Shown here piece by piece: positions 26,449 to 35,737 of a stretch of 64,000 nt of DNA. The stretch comes from Flammeovirga sp. OC4 (GTDB lineage: Bacteria > Bacteroidota > Bacteroidia > Cytophagales > Flammeovirgaceae). The stretch spans positions 1 to 64,000 of the forward strand of contig NZ_JTAM01000048.1 of assembly GCF_000812565.1 (NCBI RefSeq). Direction: 5' to 3'. The translations under genes were made by a program, and so were the position numbers. Positions within the stretch are counted from its first letter, which is position 1. Every line of letters starts with the position of its first letter. Under the pieces are notes generated by a model, which had not been told where the DNA came from, did no database searches, and saw nothing but the letters and a program-made list of their open reading frames with translations.

Positions 26449-27084
26449 ATGAAACATACTCAATATACATTACTGATCTTGTTACTTTTTTCTTTCGCCT
26501 TTCAATCCTGCGAATTCGGTAAACAATATACTTACGCCAACAGACAAGACCGCCTTGACAAAGTAAAACAAAAGCAGTTAAGTGAATTGGGTGTCTCTCA
26601 ACAAAGTACTGCTGCTGCAGCAAATTCTGCATTACAAAATACCAACGCCCAAACAGCAACTGCGGTAGCAACAGAAATGGCCGTCAAAACAGTAAAAGCA
26701 GAAGGCAAAGCTAAAATTGCCATTAAAACGGCATGGTCATTTGAAGGCGTAAAGTATGCTACAGGTGGCACTACTAAAAAAGGAATGGATTGCTCTGGTT
26801 TAATGCTCGTTTCATGGCAAGCTGCCAATGTACAGTTACCTAGAGTATCATCTGAACAAGCAAAAAGAGGAAAAGCTGTTTCCTTTAATAACCTACAGCC
26901 TGGTGATTTAGTCTTTTTCCATCCGCATGGAGGAACTCGAATCAATCATGTAGGGATGGTCACAGAAGTGGAAGATGGCAAAATGTATTTCATACATGCT
27001 TCTACTTCCCGTGGAGTAATGGAAAGTGAATTGACTAGTGCTTACTGGAAAGGTATTTTCAGTAGGGCCAGAAGAATACATTAA
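26449..27084 (+). CDS. NlpC/P60-family cell-wall lipoprotein (active-site residues present)
   Basis: The 211-residue protein has a lipoprotein signal (FAFQSC, Cys21) and an NlpC/P60 cysteine peptidase domain from about residue 85. The triad is complete: Cys115 in MDCSGL, His167 in NHVGM and His183 in FIHAS. The family usually cuts peptidoglycan stem peptides, commonly the gamma-D-Glu-diamino-acid bond. An Ala/Thr/Gln-rich spacer separates the lipid anchor from the domain. A diverged paralogue follows at 27305 without the triad. Confidence 0.92.
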   Translation: MKHTQYTLLILLLFSFAFQSCEFGKQYTYANRQDRLDKVKQKQLSELGVSQQSTAAAANSALQNTNAQTATAVATEMAVKTVKAEGKAKIAIKTAWSFEGVKYATGGTTKKGMDCSGLMLVSWQAANVQLPRVSSEQAKRGKAVSFNNLQPGDLVFFHPHGGTRINHVGMVTEVEDGKMYFIHASTSRGVMESELTSAYWKGIFSRARRIH

Positions 27085-27159
27085 ACTGTGTATAAAAATT
27101 GTATAAGTAGTAAGTCAAAAATATATCATAATTAATTCTTATTTATTTTTTGTGAATAC

Positions 27160-27203
27160 AACGCTAAAAAACGTATGAATTGTGATTCTATTTAGCGTTT
27201 TTT
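27160..27203 (+). terminator. Terminator between the two NlpC/P60 genes
   Basis: The stem AACGCTAAA/TTTAGCGTT with a 22-base loop is followed by TTTT. The two paralogues are therefore probably transcribed separately. Confidence 0.65.
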
Positions 27204-27304
27204 GAAGGAAGTAATCGTAAAACAATAAATAGAATTATCATTAAATAATTTTGTTTTAGTACTTATACTTTTTAAAGCAAATTTTTTAATATAACAATCG
27301 AACA

Positions 27305-27799
27305 ATGAATCAGCATTTAAAAATTATTATTTCCCTCTGCTTATCTTTATTTATCCTTTCATGTGGCACTTCTTCGCAAGAGGGCGAAGCTAATACTGAC
27401 GTAAAATCACAAACAGAAAAAGCAGAATTAGCAGTGGTGACAGCAAGAGATTTTATTGGTACACCTTACAAATCAGGCGGTAATTCAAAAGAAGGAATTG
27501 ACGCAAGTGGCTTAACAATGATGTCATGGCAAGCTTCAGGTGTAAAATTAGCTAGAATCAGTCGTGAACAGGCAAGACAAGGTGCAAAAGTAGCAGCTGA
27601 TCAACCTCAAGCTGGTGACCTTGTATTCTTTAGCCAACGTAAAGGAAGTAATCAAGTATCGAATTGTGGCATCATTTCTAAAATCACAAAACAAGGTTTC
27701 AACTTCATCTATACTTCTTCAAAAGATGGCGTGAAGGAAGTGGCCTATTCTCCCTACTGGAAAGACCGATTGGTTGATATCAGACGTTTGGGAGAGTAA
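27305..27799 (+). CDS. NlpC/P60-like lipoprotein lacking the catalytic triad
   Basis: The 164-residue lipoprotein (FILSCGTSS, Cys20) aligns with the preceding gene over the whole domain: GNSKEGIDASGLTMMSWQA matches TTKKGMDCSGLMLVSWQA. The nucleophile Cys is Ala67, the first His is Asn120 (SNCGII versus NHVGMV) and the third residue is Tyr136. It therefore appears catalytically dead but well folded (GDLVFFSQRKG, YSPYWKDRL retained). The sequence shows no frameshift or stop, so it is under selection. A role as a wall-binding, regulatory or inhibitor partner is inference. Confidence 0.87.
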   Translation: MNQHLKIIISLCLSLFILSCGTSSQEGEANTDVKSQTEKAELAVVTARDFIGTPYKSGGNSKEGIDASGLTMMSWQASGVKLARISREQARQGAKVAADQPQAGDLVFFSQRKGSNQVSNCGIISKITKQGFNFIYTSSKDGVKEVAYSPYWKDRLVDIRRLGE

Positions 27800-27960
27800 A
27801 AGCTTTTTTTTAAATTCAGCATAATTTTTTAGTTCTATATTTTTTTGATCAAATTTTGATAATTTCCTGTCATGAATGATTAAAAATAAGACAAATTAAC
27901 CATCATAGGTTCATTTTGTTTAATTTAAGAACTATTATTGTGGAGAAAGCATAACGAGAT

Positions 27961-29826
27961 ATGGCAGATACTACACATAATTATGACGAGAGCAGTATTA
28001 AATCACTGGATCCTCGTGATCATATACGCTTAAGACCAGGTATGTATATCGGTAAATTGGGAGACGGTTCGGCTCCTGATGATGGTATATACGTCCTTGT
28101 TAAAGAAGTGGTGGACAACAGTATCGACGAACACATGATGGGATTCGGTAAGCAGATTGATGTTACCGTTGACGAAGGTGCCGTTTTGGTAAAAGATTAC
28201 GGTAGAGGAATTCCATTGGGGAAAGTGATCGACTGTGTGTCCAAAATCAATACAGGTGCAAAATACGATTCCAACGCCTTCCAAAAATCTGTAGGTTTGA
28301 ACGGTGTGGGTACAAAAGCGGTAAATGCCCTTTCTAATTTCTTTAGAGTACAATCGGTAAGAAATGGAGAGAAAAAAGTAGCCGAATTTGAGGCAGGTAA
28401 ATTGACAACTGATTTTCCAATTGAGAAATCAAAAGAGAAAAATGGTACTACGGTTTACTTTAAGCCAGATCCAACGATCTTCAAAAACTATCGTTTCCTC
28501 CCGGATTATTTGGATGATTTGTTCTGGAATTATGCTTACCTTAATTCAGGGTTATCGTTAAAACTTAATGATAAAATGTATCTTTCTAAAAATGGTCTTC
28601 GTGATCTTTTAGAAAGAAAAACGAATGCGGAGCAAATTCGTTACCCTATCATTCATTTCAAAGGAGAGGATATAGAGTTTGCCTTTACGCACTCTAATCA
28701 ATACGGTGAAAATTACCACTCTTTTGTAAACGGTCAGAATACAACGCAAGGAGGAACGCATCTATCAGCATTCCGTGAGGCGATTGTAAAGACTGTTCGT
28801 GACTTCTTTGGAAAGAATTTTGATGCGGCTGATATCAGAGCATCCATTGTAGGTGCTGTTTCTGTAAGAGTACAAGAACCTGTTTTCGAATCTCAGACGA
28901 AAACTAAATTAGGTTCTACACACATTGCTCCAGACGGTCCTACATTAAGAACATTTGTCAATGAATATGTTCATAAAGTACTGGATAACTTCTTACACAA
29001 AAATGCTGAAGTTGCTCAAGCTTTATTAAAGCGTATCCAACAATCGGAGCGTGAGCGTAAGGAAATTGCAGGTGTTAAGAAAATTGCCAACGAAAGAGCA
29101 AAAAAGGCCAATCTTCACAACAAAAAATTGAGAGATTGCCGTAAGCACTTCAACGATAAAAAAGGAGAGGAAGAAGATAAAAGAAATACAACACTGTTTA
29201 TCACCGAGGGTGACTCAGCAAGTGGTAGTATTACTAAATCTCGTGACGTACAATCTCAAGCAGTATTTAGTTTGAGAGGTAAGCCATTGAACTCATTTGG
29301 CTTGACTAAAAAAGTAGTGTACGAAAACGAAGAATTTAACCTCCTGCAACACGCCTTAAACATTGAGGACGGAATTGATGGATTAAGATACAACAGAGTG
29401 GTTATTGCTACCGATGCCGATGTGGATGGTATGCACATTCGTTTGTTGATCTTGACTTTCTTCTTACAGTTTTTCCCTGATTTGGTAGAAAAAGGACATG
29501 TTTATATCCTTGAGACACCACTTTTCAGAGTAAGAAACAAGAAGAAAACCATTTACTGTTATTCTGATGAGGAGCGTATCAATGCTATCAAAGAACTAGG
29601 AAATAAGCCTGAGATCACTCGTTTTAAGGGTCTAGGTGAAATTTCTCCTGACGAGTTCAGTGGTTTTATTGGTGAAGACATCCGTTTGGAACCTGTAATT
29701 ATGAGTGAAGACAGCAATACAAAACAATTGCTTCAGTACTATATGGGTAAAAACACCATGGACCGTCAACGCTTTATCATTGATAACTTGCGTGTAGAAA
29801 GAGATGAAGTAGAGGAAGCAAGCTAA
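27961..29826 (+). CDS. parE: DNA topoisomerase IV subunit B
   Basis: The 621-residue protein is the ATPase subunit of topoisomerase IV, which decatenates daughter chromosomes. Marks are the GHKL ATP site ([13 protein letters not shown] near residues 23-35, EVVDNSIDE near 49-57, [24 protein letters not shown]), the TOPRIM metal sites (TEGDSASG near 420 and [12 protein letters not shown] near 480), and a C-terminal [10 protein letters not shown]. The [15 protein letters not shown] insert is typical of Bacteroidota ParE rather than GyrB. The ParC partner is not in this window, which is unusual because the two genes are often adjacent. Confidence 0.95.
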   Translation: MADTTHNYDESSIKSLDPRDHIRLRPGMYIGKLGDGSAPDDGIYVLVKEVVDNSIDEHMMGFGKQIDVTVDEGAVLVKDYGRGIPLGKVIDCVSKINTGAKYDSNAFQKSVGLNGVGTKAVNALSNFFRVQSVRNGEKKVAEFEAGKLTTDFPIEKSKEKNGTTVYFKPDPTIFKNYRFLPDYLDDLFWNYAYLNSGLSLKLNDKMYLSKNGLRDLLERKTNAEQIRYPIIHFKGEDIEFAFTHSNQYGENYHSFVNGQNTTQGGTHLSAFREAIVKTVRDFFGKNFDAADIRASIVGAVSVRVQEPVFESQTKTKLGSTHIAPDGPTLRTFVNEYVHKVLDNFLHKNAEVAQALLKRIQQSERERKEIAGVKKIANERAKKANLHNKKLRDCRKHFNDKKGEEEDKRNTTLFITEGDSASGSITKSRDVQSQAVFSLRGKPLNSFGLTKKVVYENEEFNLLQHALNIEDGIDGLRYNRVVIATDADVDGMHIRLLILTFFLQFFPDLVEKGHVYILETPLFRVRNKKKTIYCYSDEERINAIKELGNKPEITRFKGLGEISPDEFSGFIGEDIRLEPVIMSEDSNTKQLLQYYMGKNTMDRQRFIIDNLRVERDEVEEAS

Positions 29827-29849
29827 ATTGCAATCCACTACAATCAAAA

Positions 29850-29887
29850 AGAGGTAGGAATCTTTAAAGATACCTACCTCTTTTTTT
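29850..29887 (+). terminator. Terminator after parE
   Basis: The stem GAGGTAGG/CCTACCTC with a short inner helix is followed by seven T. The remaining stretch to 30188 is AT-rich with no recognisable gene. Confidence 0.85.
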
Positions 29888-30188
29888 AGGACTAAATTAA
29901 GAAAGTTTGGTGAAACACTCATCCCTTCTTCTAATAACGTGTAACTATTTATTACTTTTAATTTTTACATTATAAACGTAATGTTCTCTAATGCTAAACT
30001 ACTAATACTATATATTTGACACTGTACCAACTATAATTCAAAAACGGACCTAAAACTTACAATTAACTTATTTACAGCTGGTTATAAATTTAAATGATTT
30101 TAAAAGTCATTTTATTATGTATCAATTCCAATCACTTTGTTCGATTATGGACGTTTTTTTATTAAAATATCAGGTAAACTCAATTGCT

Positions 30189-30842
30189 TTATTTTACTAT
30201 CCTCAAAGGATTCAACATATGATCAATCTTTATTCGAATCATATGAGAGGAATTGATAGTATCAACTTCTGTTCTTGAATAACTGCTTTCTCTGATATAT
30301 TGAAGAGTGATCAAAGTGTTTTTTGTGAAGTAGCGAGTAATCCCAAAGTACATTCGATTACTTGATACTTTAAATCCATCAAGATTGATAAAAGGTTCTA
30401 CTCCTGCAGATAATAAGCCTATTTCAGTAGAGAATTTCATCATTGGGTTGAATCGAAGCCTGTAGCTTGTCTTATTTAAAGTTGGGAAATATTGTTCTTC
30501 AAACCGGAGTCGATTGGCGATAATCACTTCTCCTATTCTAGCTTTATAGATCAAATCTTGATAAAAGCGTAACTCCTGATTGGTACTTTGCCCTTGCACA
30601 TACATAATACCAGCACGAATATTAAAGTCTTCTGTTAGATCATATTTCAGGCCACTTCGAAATTGCCATCTTGCTAAATCATGAAAGTCATTTCGATAAC
30701 CGATATCAGAGTCAATTGAAAACTTATAAGAGAGTTTGAATTTATTGAAATAATGAAACCACACCATATTATCTTGTGCATAAGCAGAATAAGAAGAAAG
30801 TAGGTAAAAGAGAATGGTAAGAAAGAAAATAGTGCGTTTCAT
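30189..30842 (-). CDS. DUF2490 exported protein (paralogue 1)
   Basis: The 217-residue protein has a signal peptide ending YSAYAQ. Its mature part alternates amphipathic beta-strands (WFHYFNKFKLSYKF, SGLKYDLTEDFNIRAGIMY, NRLRFEEQYF), characteristic of DUF2490, a small outer-membrane barrel-like family of unknown function. It is closely similar to the protein at 40839 and more distantly to that at 46412. It is second in an operon, 21 nt after the barrel-like gene at 30864, and belongs to proposed regulon A. Confidence 0.85.
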   Translation of the reverse strand: MKRTIFFLTILFYLLSSYSAYAQDNMVWFHYFNKFKLSYKFSIDSDIGYRNDFHDLARWQFRSGLKYDLTEDFNIRAGIMYVQGQSTNQELRFYQDLIYKARIGEVIIANRLRFEEQYFPTLNKTSYRLRFNPMMKFSTEIGLLSAGVEPFINLDGFKVSSNRMYFGITRYFTKNTLITLQYIRESSYSRTEVDTINSSHMIRIKIDHMLNPLRIVK

Positions 30843-30863
30843 TTCCTATAATTGTTTTTGTAA

Positions 30864-31652
30864 TTACTTTCTTAAAACAATAGTTGTGATGAGCCTGAAT
30901 TCACCTTTTGCAGCATTGTCTGGTCTTACAACATTATGGTAGTATTGAGCTCCGATATTCATAGGGATTTTACCACCAATAAAAACCAGTTTATTGAATC
31001 CTCCTCCTAAAGGAACGGTCCACTTTTGACCTGCTTCAGCATTCCAGTTGGCAGTGATTGTTGGAAACGTATTGATCACCCATCCATTTCCTAATCCATA
31101 AGCAGCTAAAGCTTGACAAACGAAACTATGTACATCATTTCTTTGTGCATCACCTCCAAATGAGAACGTTTGTCTTACGACCATATCAAATGTCCAATTT
31201 GGTGTTTGATAAACCATTACAAAAGCGGCTCCTGCTCCCCACTTACCTGTTCCTAACATTTCATTTGAAGCGGTAGGCATATCTATTGAAGGACCCACAC
31301 CCCATGCTAATTTTGTTACTTTTTTGGGTGATAAGAAGAATGAATAATTAAGGTCACTAACTCCTACTACACTTTGTGTTTCAGCAGTAGGTGGTAAATA
31401 AGAGACTGCAAAAACACCTCTATGTACCAGGTTAAAATGTTTATGTTCATTGGCAATAATTGGTTGTAGTGACATTGAATAAGTTGAACCTTCATAAGCT
31501 GGTGATCCAATGCCTACATTATGTTGTATTGGTAATGCAACAATGTTGGCCAAGGGGTTTTGTAATTTCGCAGCAAGCTCATCTTTTTGAGCGAAAGCAA
31601 CATGAATAAATGAGATTAAAATGATAGGTAGAAGTAAAATAGATTTTTTCAT
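30864..31652 (-). CDS. Exported barrel-like protein (paralogue 1 of a two-member family)
   Basis: The 262-residue protein has a signal peptide (HVAFAQ) followed by the motif KLQNPLANIVALPIQHNVGIG and repeated amphipathic strands (AWGVGPSIDMPTAS, GKWGAGAAFVMVYQT, WVINTFPTITANWN). It fits the outer-membrane barrel-like proteins often labelled transporter or MetA-like in Bacteroidota. A close paralogue lies at 37579. Its promoter region carries site A1, so it heads an operon with the DUF2490 gene. The substrate and function are unknown. Confidence 0.8.
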   Translation of the reverse strand: MKKSILLLPIILISFIHVAFAQKDELAAKLQNPLANIVALPIQHNVGIGSPAYEGSTYSMSLQPIIANEHKHFNLVHRGVFAVSYLPPTAETQSVVGVSDLNYSFFLSPKKVTKLAWGVGPSIDMPTASNEMLGTGKWGAGAAFVMVYQTPNWTFDMVVRQTFSFGGDAQRNDVHSFVCQALAAYGLGNGWVINTFPTITANWNAEAGQKWTVPLGGGFNKLVFIGGKIPMNIGAQYYHNVVRPDNAAKGEFRLITTIVLRK

Positions 31653-31683
31653 TTTGTAGAGATTTTAAGTATTGATTACACTA

Positions 31684-31748
31684 CAAAAGTGTTCATTTAC
31701 AGCACCTTAAAATTGTACATTATAACAGTGTCATTGTAAAAAATGACA
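31684..31748 (-). promoter_or_regulatory. Regulon A site A1 and promoter
   Basis: On the minus strand, ACAAT and ACAATTTTAAGG occur with a 21-bp period (+ strand ATTGT at 31712 and 31733). The downstream box CTTTTG (+ strand CAAAAG at 31684) begins 28 bp from the proximal repeat. Four other sites have the same geometry. Confidence 0.75.
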
Positions 31749-31780
31749 AACTATGTCCTTATTAGTATTTTATATAAAAA

Positions 31781-31820
31781 AGCCATGGTTAACTTCATTT
31801 TTAAGAAGCTAACCATAGCT
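31781..31820 (-). terminator. Terminator after the HdeD-like gene
   Basis: The near-perfect 15-bp stem AGCCATGGTTAACTT/AAGCTAACCATAGCT is followed on the minus strand by TTTTTATAT. It follows the gene ending at 31847. Confidence 0.75.
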
Positions 31821-31846
31821 ATAATTACGGTTTTTAAAAATTTATA

Positions 31847-32491
31847 TTAAGATACTTCTGATGCTGTCTTCTCTTCTTCTTGCTTTTCTTTTTCCTCTGT
31901 AGCAACTTCTTTGTCTGCCAACTCCTTCTCTTCATATAAAGAAGCTTCCTTTTTAATTTTTCTATATTCAACTCCTAGAGCAATACTGTAGACACCTGAA
32001 GCAATTAATACAACTCCTGTAGTAAATAGAATTGTAAATCCAGCAAACAAAGGATTAACCATTAAAATTGTTGACAAAATCACTCCAATCACTCCAATTG
32101 CTATAAGGCCACTTCCAAAACCTGTTTCTTTTTGTATTGAAGCTCCTATAGTAACTCCAATCATAGACTTTACTAAGAATAAAAATCCATAATATAATGG
32201 CATTGTGCTTGCCGAAATTTCAGGATTAATAATTAGTACAACCCCAATTACAATAGAGGTTAATCCGTATACTAAAGTCCATCCCCAGCCTTTAATTTTT
32301 TTACGATTAACAATCGAGAAAATAACTTCTGATATTCCTTCTATCACAAAGAAATAAGCAAATGCCATGGCTACTGTAAGATAACTTGCTAATGGAAAAG
32401 TAAAAGTGAGAATACCTCCAGTAATAAAAATAAGACCTGCAATAACGAATAAATACCAGTATTTTAACGACGACTTTAATTTTTCAATCAT
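31847..32491 (-). CDS. HdeD/DUF308-family membrane protein
   Basis: The 214-residue protein has six predicted membrane segments (starting YWYLFVIAGLIFITGGIL, and later LTSIVIGVVLIINPEIS and GLIAIGVIGVILSTILMVNP). This repeat of helix pairs ending in NPE/NPL is typical of HdeD/DUF308 proteins linked to acid or envelope stress. A charged Glu/Lys-rich tail (about residues 185-214) is presumably cytoplasmic. It is last in a run of small envelope genes from 33758 and ends at a terminator. Confidence 0.8.
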   Translation of the reverse strand: MIEKLKSSLKYWYLFVIAGLIFITGGILTFTFPLASYLTVAMAFAYFFVIEGISEVIFSIVNRKKIKGWGWTLVYGLTSIVIGVVLIINPEISASTMPLYYGFLFLVKSMIGVTIGASIQKETGFGSGLIAIGVIGVILSTILMVNPLFAGFTILFTTGVVLIASGVYSIALGVEYRKIKKEASLYEEKELADKEVATEEKEKQEEEKTASEVS

Positions 32492-32529
32492 GACTTTTAA
32501 TGTTTAATTTAATTAATATATTTGAAGAT

Positions 32530-33081
32530 TTAGCTCTTTTGAGAAAGTGCTTTTTGTTTTAGTGCTTTGATTTTTGACTTGTGTTCCTTTTTACATTTTC
32601 GCCACTCTTTCCCTCTTAATACATATTGATAATCTACTGTTTTCATATGCCCTATTGCTTGAGAAGTAGGCAAAGGTGCCACAAGTAGAAACCATGGATT
32701 TACTACTAATCCAATCGTCCATGCTCCAACTGCAAACGTTTGAGATGTTCTGGAGCTTTTATGCCTTTTTGTATGATAATAGTTTAAGACTTTTTCATCT
32801 AGATCATGTATTTCAGCATACTCCTTTAAGAAGTCTGCCGTTTTATCATAGGTGTCTAATGATTCATAACTTACATGGCTTATTTCTTTGCGATGAATTT
32901 GATAAAACGCTTTATCCCGCTTATATACGATACTGAATTCATCAGAATGTTTATATCCTTTTCTCCATTCTTTAGGTGTGATAGAAACTACTTCTCCATT
33001 CACTAAATGAACATTGATATTATTTGCTTCAGTAGGAATACTAATAGCCGAGATGATTGCTTGAGTGATAACTGCGATCAT
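32530..33081 (-). CDS. Envelope-associated protein of unknown function
   Basis: The 183-residue protein has a weakly hydrophobic N-terminus (MIAVITQAIISAIS) that may be a signal or short anchor, a middle segment with beta-strand character (INVHLVNGEVVSITPKEWRKG), one hydrophobic stretch (AVGAWTIGLVVNPWFLLVAPL, about residues 125-145) and a basic C-terminus. No domain was recognised. It lies 38 nt upstream of the HdeD-like gene and probably shares its transcript. Confidence 0.65.
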   Translation of the reverse strand: MIAVITQAIISAISIPTEANNINVHLVNGEVVSITPKEWRKGYKHSDEFSIVYKRDKAFYQIHRKEISHVSYESLDTYDKTADFLKEYAEIHDLDEKVLNYYHTKRHKSSRTSQTFAVGAWTIGLVVNPWFLLVAPLPTSQAIGHMKTVDYQYVLRGKEWRKCKKEHKSKIKALKQKALSQKS

Positions 33082-33108
33082 AATTGATGTAGATTGATGA
33101 TGATGAGA

Positions 33109-33486
33109 TTAATTTTCTTCGAACTTTAATAGTCTTTCTCCTGTGGATAATTTTTGATCTGTATACTTTACTCGTATCTCATAACGATCAAAATGATACT
33201 TAGCATTATAGAGCGGAGAGTCTTTACCAATGTCTATTTTACTCATGAGTGACTGGTCTGAAAATAAACCAAAGAAATGATGAGCTGAAGGAGAATAAGG
33301 TACATCTAGAGGTTCCAGTTCAAAGATGATTTTACTTCCCTCATAAGAGACATTAATGTTCATTCTTCCTTCTTCGTCCAAAGGAATTTCACTTTTGAGA
33401 TCATCTATGAATAATTGCTTTTCTGAGATGCATGAAGTGAATGCAAAGAGAGAAAACAGTAGAATAGTAAAAAGTAGATTTTTCAT
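33109..33486 (-). CDS. Small lipoprotein of unknown function
   Basis: The 125-residue protein has a lipoprotein signal (LFAFTSC, Cys19). The mature part has a beta-rich look (MNINVSYEGSKIIFELEPLDVP) with no domain I recognise. It lies 27 nt upstream of the gene at 32530 in the same orientation. Membership of regulon A through the promoter at 33801-33865 is likely but not certain, because a palindrome at 33508-33525 separates it from 33567. Confidence 0.65.
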   Translation of the reverse strand: MKNLLFTILLFSLFAFTSCISEKQLFIDDLKSEIPLDEEGRMNINVSYEGSKIIFELEPLDVPYSPSAHHFFGLFSDQSLMSKIDIGKDSPLYNAKYHFDRYEIRVKYTDQKLSTGERLLKFEEN

Positions 33487-33566
33487 TATTGAGATTGATA
33501 AGGGATTGGTGAGTATTACCTCACCACTATTAGATTAAATTGATAGGTAAACGTATTTGATCGTGA

Positions 33567-33758
33567 TTAATTAATTTCTGTTTCTACTTTATTGATCGCT
33601 GGATAACATTTAATATATCCTTGAGTTCTATAATCTGGAATACTATTCTGTGCTTTTACCACATTACCAAACACAATAAAAATAAACACTAAAGCGAACA
33701 TAACAACAGCATATTTTTTTAATCTTGCATAAACTCTAACAATTGGATTCTGTTTCAT
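33567..33758 (-). CDS. 63-residue single-pass membrane or exported peptide
   Basis: The short protein has a basic start (MKQNPIVRVYARLKK), one hydrophobic segment (YAVVMFALVFIFIVFGNVV) and a KAQ site that could be a signal cleavage, leaving about 30 residues. I recognise no family. Support for a real gene comes from site A2 and its -7 box lying directly upstream with the same geometry as at four other genes. Confidence 0.6.
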   Translation of the reverse strand: MKQNPIVRVYARLKKYAVVMFALVFIFIVFGNVVKAQNSIPDYRTQGYIKCYPAINKVETEIN

Positions 33759-33800
33759 TTTCTTTCTTGTTTTTTAATAGATTGATTAATGATTACATGA

Positions 33801-33865
33801 CAAAAGTAGAGGTATTCTGCACCTTAAAATTGTATATAACAACATGCTTATTGTAAAAAATGACA
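33801..33865 (-). promoter_or_regulatory. Regulon A site A2 and promoter
   Basis: Direct repeats are at + strand 33829 and 33850 (ATTGT, 21-bp period), with CAAAAG at 33801, exactly 28 bp away. The flanks CCTTAAAATTGTA and TTGTAAAAAATGACA match site A1. Confidence 0.75.
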
Positions 33866-33995
33866 TCCCGTATAATAACCTGAAAATTTAGTAGATAGTA
33901 GTGGAACATACTTGGCATAAATAAATAAACATCAGATAAATACCTGATACTTATTCTATTATTGAATAATAATTCGCTTTTTTAACTACATCATA

Positions 33996-34517
33996 TCACT
34001 TTATAGTTGAAATCTTCACTGACCATAACTTTTGCATAAATGCTGTATTGGTTAGCATCAGTCTTTGGTTCTTTTCTGTAATGATGGTTGTAAAAAATAA
34101 TCCTATATCTGTAATTGCTCCTTGAATGCCATCACCTTCGTAGATATGAATTTGATCACCAATCTTTAAAGGGCTTGTTAAGAATATAATTACTCCTGCT
34201 GTAATGTTAGATAGGTGTGACCATTGAGCAAAAAATGCAACGCCTATAATTGTGAAGATAGAGGTCAAGTAAATACCTAAATCTTCCGAATTCACTTCCC
34301 ATACTCCTAAAATCAGTAATATTGATATTACAATTATTGCTACGTTAATCACTTTAGAGATGACTACTTTTCTTCTTGTTTGAAAAGTAGAAGTAGTTAC
34401 TGTTTTATTTAATAATCGTAGAAACGAAAATTTCAAGGTTAAGGCAACACCTATTATCAAGATTGTTGAAATGATATTACCTATATTAATAGTGATATTT
34501 GGAAATATATGTGTCAT
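33996..34517 (-). CDS. Small MscS-family mechanosensitive channel-like protein
   Basis: The 173-residue protein has three or four membrane segments followed by the MscS pore helix and start of the beta domain (WSHLSNITAGVIIFLTSPLKIGDQIHI, about residues 100-127, then GAITDIGLFFTTI). It lacks the large C-terminal cage of full MscS (about 280 residues), so it is a minimal form. It is last in the operon headed by 38385 and starts 10 nt after the porin-like gene. Osmotic protection is the family's usual role. Confidence 0.82.
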   Translation of the reverse strand: MTHIFPNITINIGNIISTILIIGVALTLKFSFLRLLNKTVTTSTFQTRRKVVISKVINVAIIVISILLILGVWEVNSEDLGIYLTSIFTIIGVAFFAQWSHLSNITAGVIIFLTSPLKIGDQIHIYEGDGIQGAITDIGLFFTTIITEKNQRLMLTNTAFMQKLWSVKISTIK

Positions 34518-34527
34518 TATCTCATTG

Positions 34528-35667
34528 TTAGAAGGTGAAAATCATACCCATTGTATACGTTTTAATAGGCAGTAAACTTTTCTCTGAACTAAAAACGGAA
34601 TAGGTTCTTATTCCGGCATAAATATCAAAATTTAAAGGAGTAATTTTTTGTTGAGTATATACTCCTATACTTTCAATTTTCTCATTTTCATAACCAATTG
34701 AAAACCCTTCGGAATAATCTACAACGAAAGAGGTAGAACCATATTCCCACCAATTTCTCTCTATTTCTAACCTAACAATATATCCGTTAGAATTATTCAT
34801 ATTATCCATTTTACTTGCTGTTGAGAATAAAGATGAAATACTCAACCCTGAAGCATGATGTTTTCCTGATAATCCCAATACCGTTCTACCTGAAAAAGTA
34901 GGTGAAGGCTGATGTTCATAAGATATATATGATCTAAAATCCCATTGTTCGTAGTTCTTGAAATAATTAATGGCTGCATCCCATTGAGCAGATGTACTTA
35001 TACTTGCTTGTACTTCTAGACCATTTAAAAAGACAGGGCTTCTATAACGTACTCTATCTGTAATCAGCATTCTTTCTGGCGTATAAAAATAATCTCTAAT
35101 TTGAGTATCACTCAGTTCTCCTGACTCTCGATCTCTAAAATATAACCCTTGTGAGGCTAGTCCTAAAATCAAGATATTACCATTTGCTATACCACTTAAA
35201 TCACTATGGAGAAACATTGTAGAAGAAGTTAAACCTATTCCTACGTCTATATACCCCAACTTTTCATGCCCAAAGGTCAACTCACTTGCCAGCATTCTAA
35301 TCACCGAACCAGGGTTAGCCTGCTCTTGCGTAACATGAGAGGGCCTTCTACTCTGCACAGCCACTTCTATATTAGCACCTACATAAAAAGGCAATGATTT
35401 TTCACTTTGAACAACTAGTTTTAACCGTGAGGGTGCTTGGTCTGAGTCCATCACATAAGGACCTTCCAAGGTACCACCTCCATCGTCCACCAACATTAAT
35501 GATTTATGAATTCTACCTGAGAAATTATAAGTGAACTTTGGCTTCGGAATACTATCATTGATAGTGTTACCCTCTTTTTCTTCTAGTATTTCAGAGGCAT
35601 ATGATTGTGGATTTCCAAAAATAAAAGTGGATAGAATAGCAAGGAGAACTTGAGTGATTTGTTTCAT
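34528..35667 (-). CDS. Porin-like outer-membrane protein
   Basis: The 379-residue protein has a signal peptide (about residues 1-25, QSYAS). The mature part starts near KFTYNFSGRIHKSLMLVDDGG and alternates beta-strands, ending in an aromatic C-terminal strand (KTYTMGMIFTF) as in outer-membrane barrels. It resembles the DcaP-like/porin group, where an exported barrel is paired with degradative enzymes. It lies between the MscS-like gene and the alkyl-sulfatase-like gene. The cargo is unknown. Confidence 0.78.
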   Translation of the reverse strand: MKQITQVLLAILSTFIFGNPQSYASEILEEKEGNTINDSIPKPKFTYNFSGRIHKSLMLVDDGGGTLEGPYVMDSDQAPSRLKLVVQSEKSLPFYVGANIEVAVQSRRPSHVTQEQANPGSVIRMLASELTFGHEKLGYIDVGIGLTSSTMFLHSDLSGIANGNILILGLASQGLYFRDRESGELSDTQIRDYFYTPERMLITDRVRYRSPVFLNGLEVQASISTSAQWDAAINYFKNYEQWDFRSYISYEHQPSPTFSGRTVLGLSGKHHASGLSISSLFSTASKMDNMNNSNGYIVRLEIERNWWEYGSTSFVVDYSEGFSIGYENEKIESIGVYTQQKITPLNFDIYAGIRTYSVFSSEKSLLPIKTYTMGMIFTF

Positions 35668-35737
35668 TTTATTATTGGTTGAAGTGAAGTACTGAAGTAT
35701 TTCTACCCCAGTACTTGCTAATGTTTATTGGAAAAGG

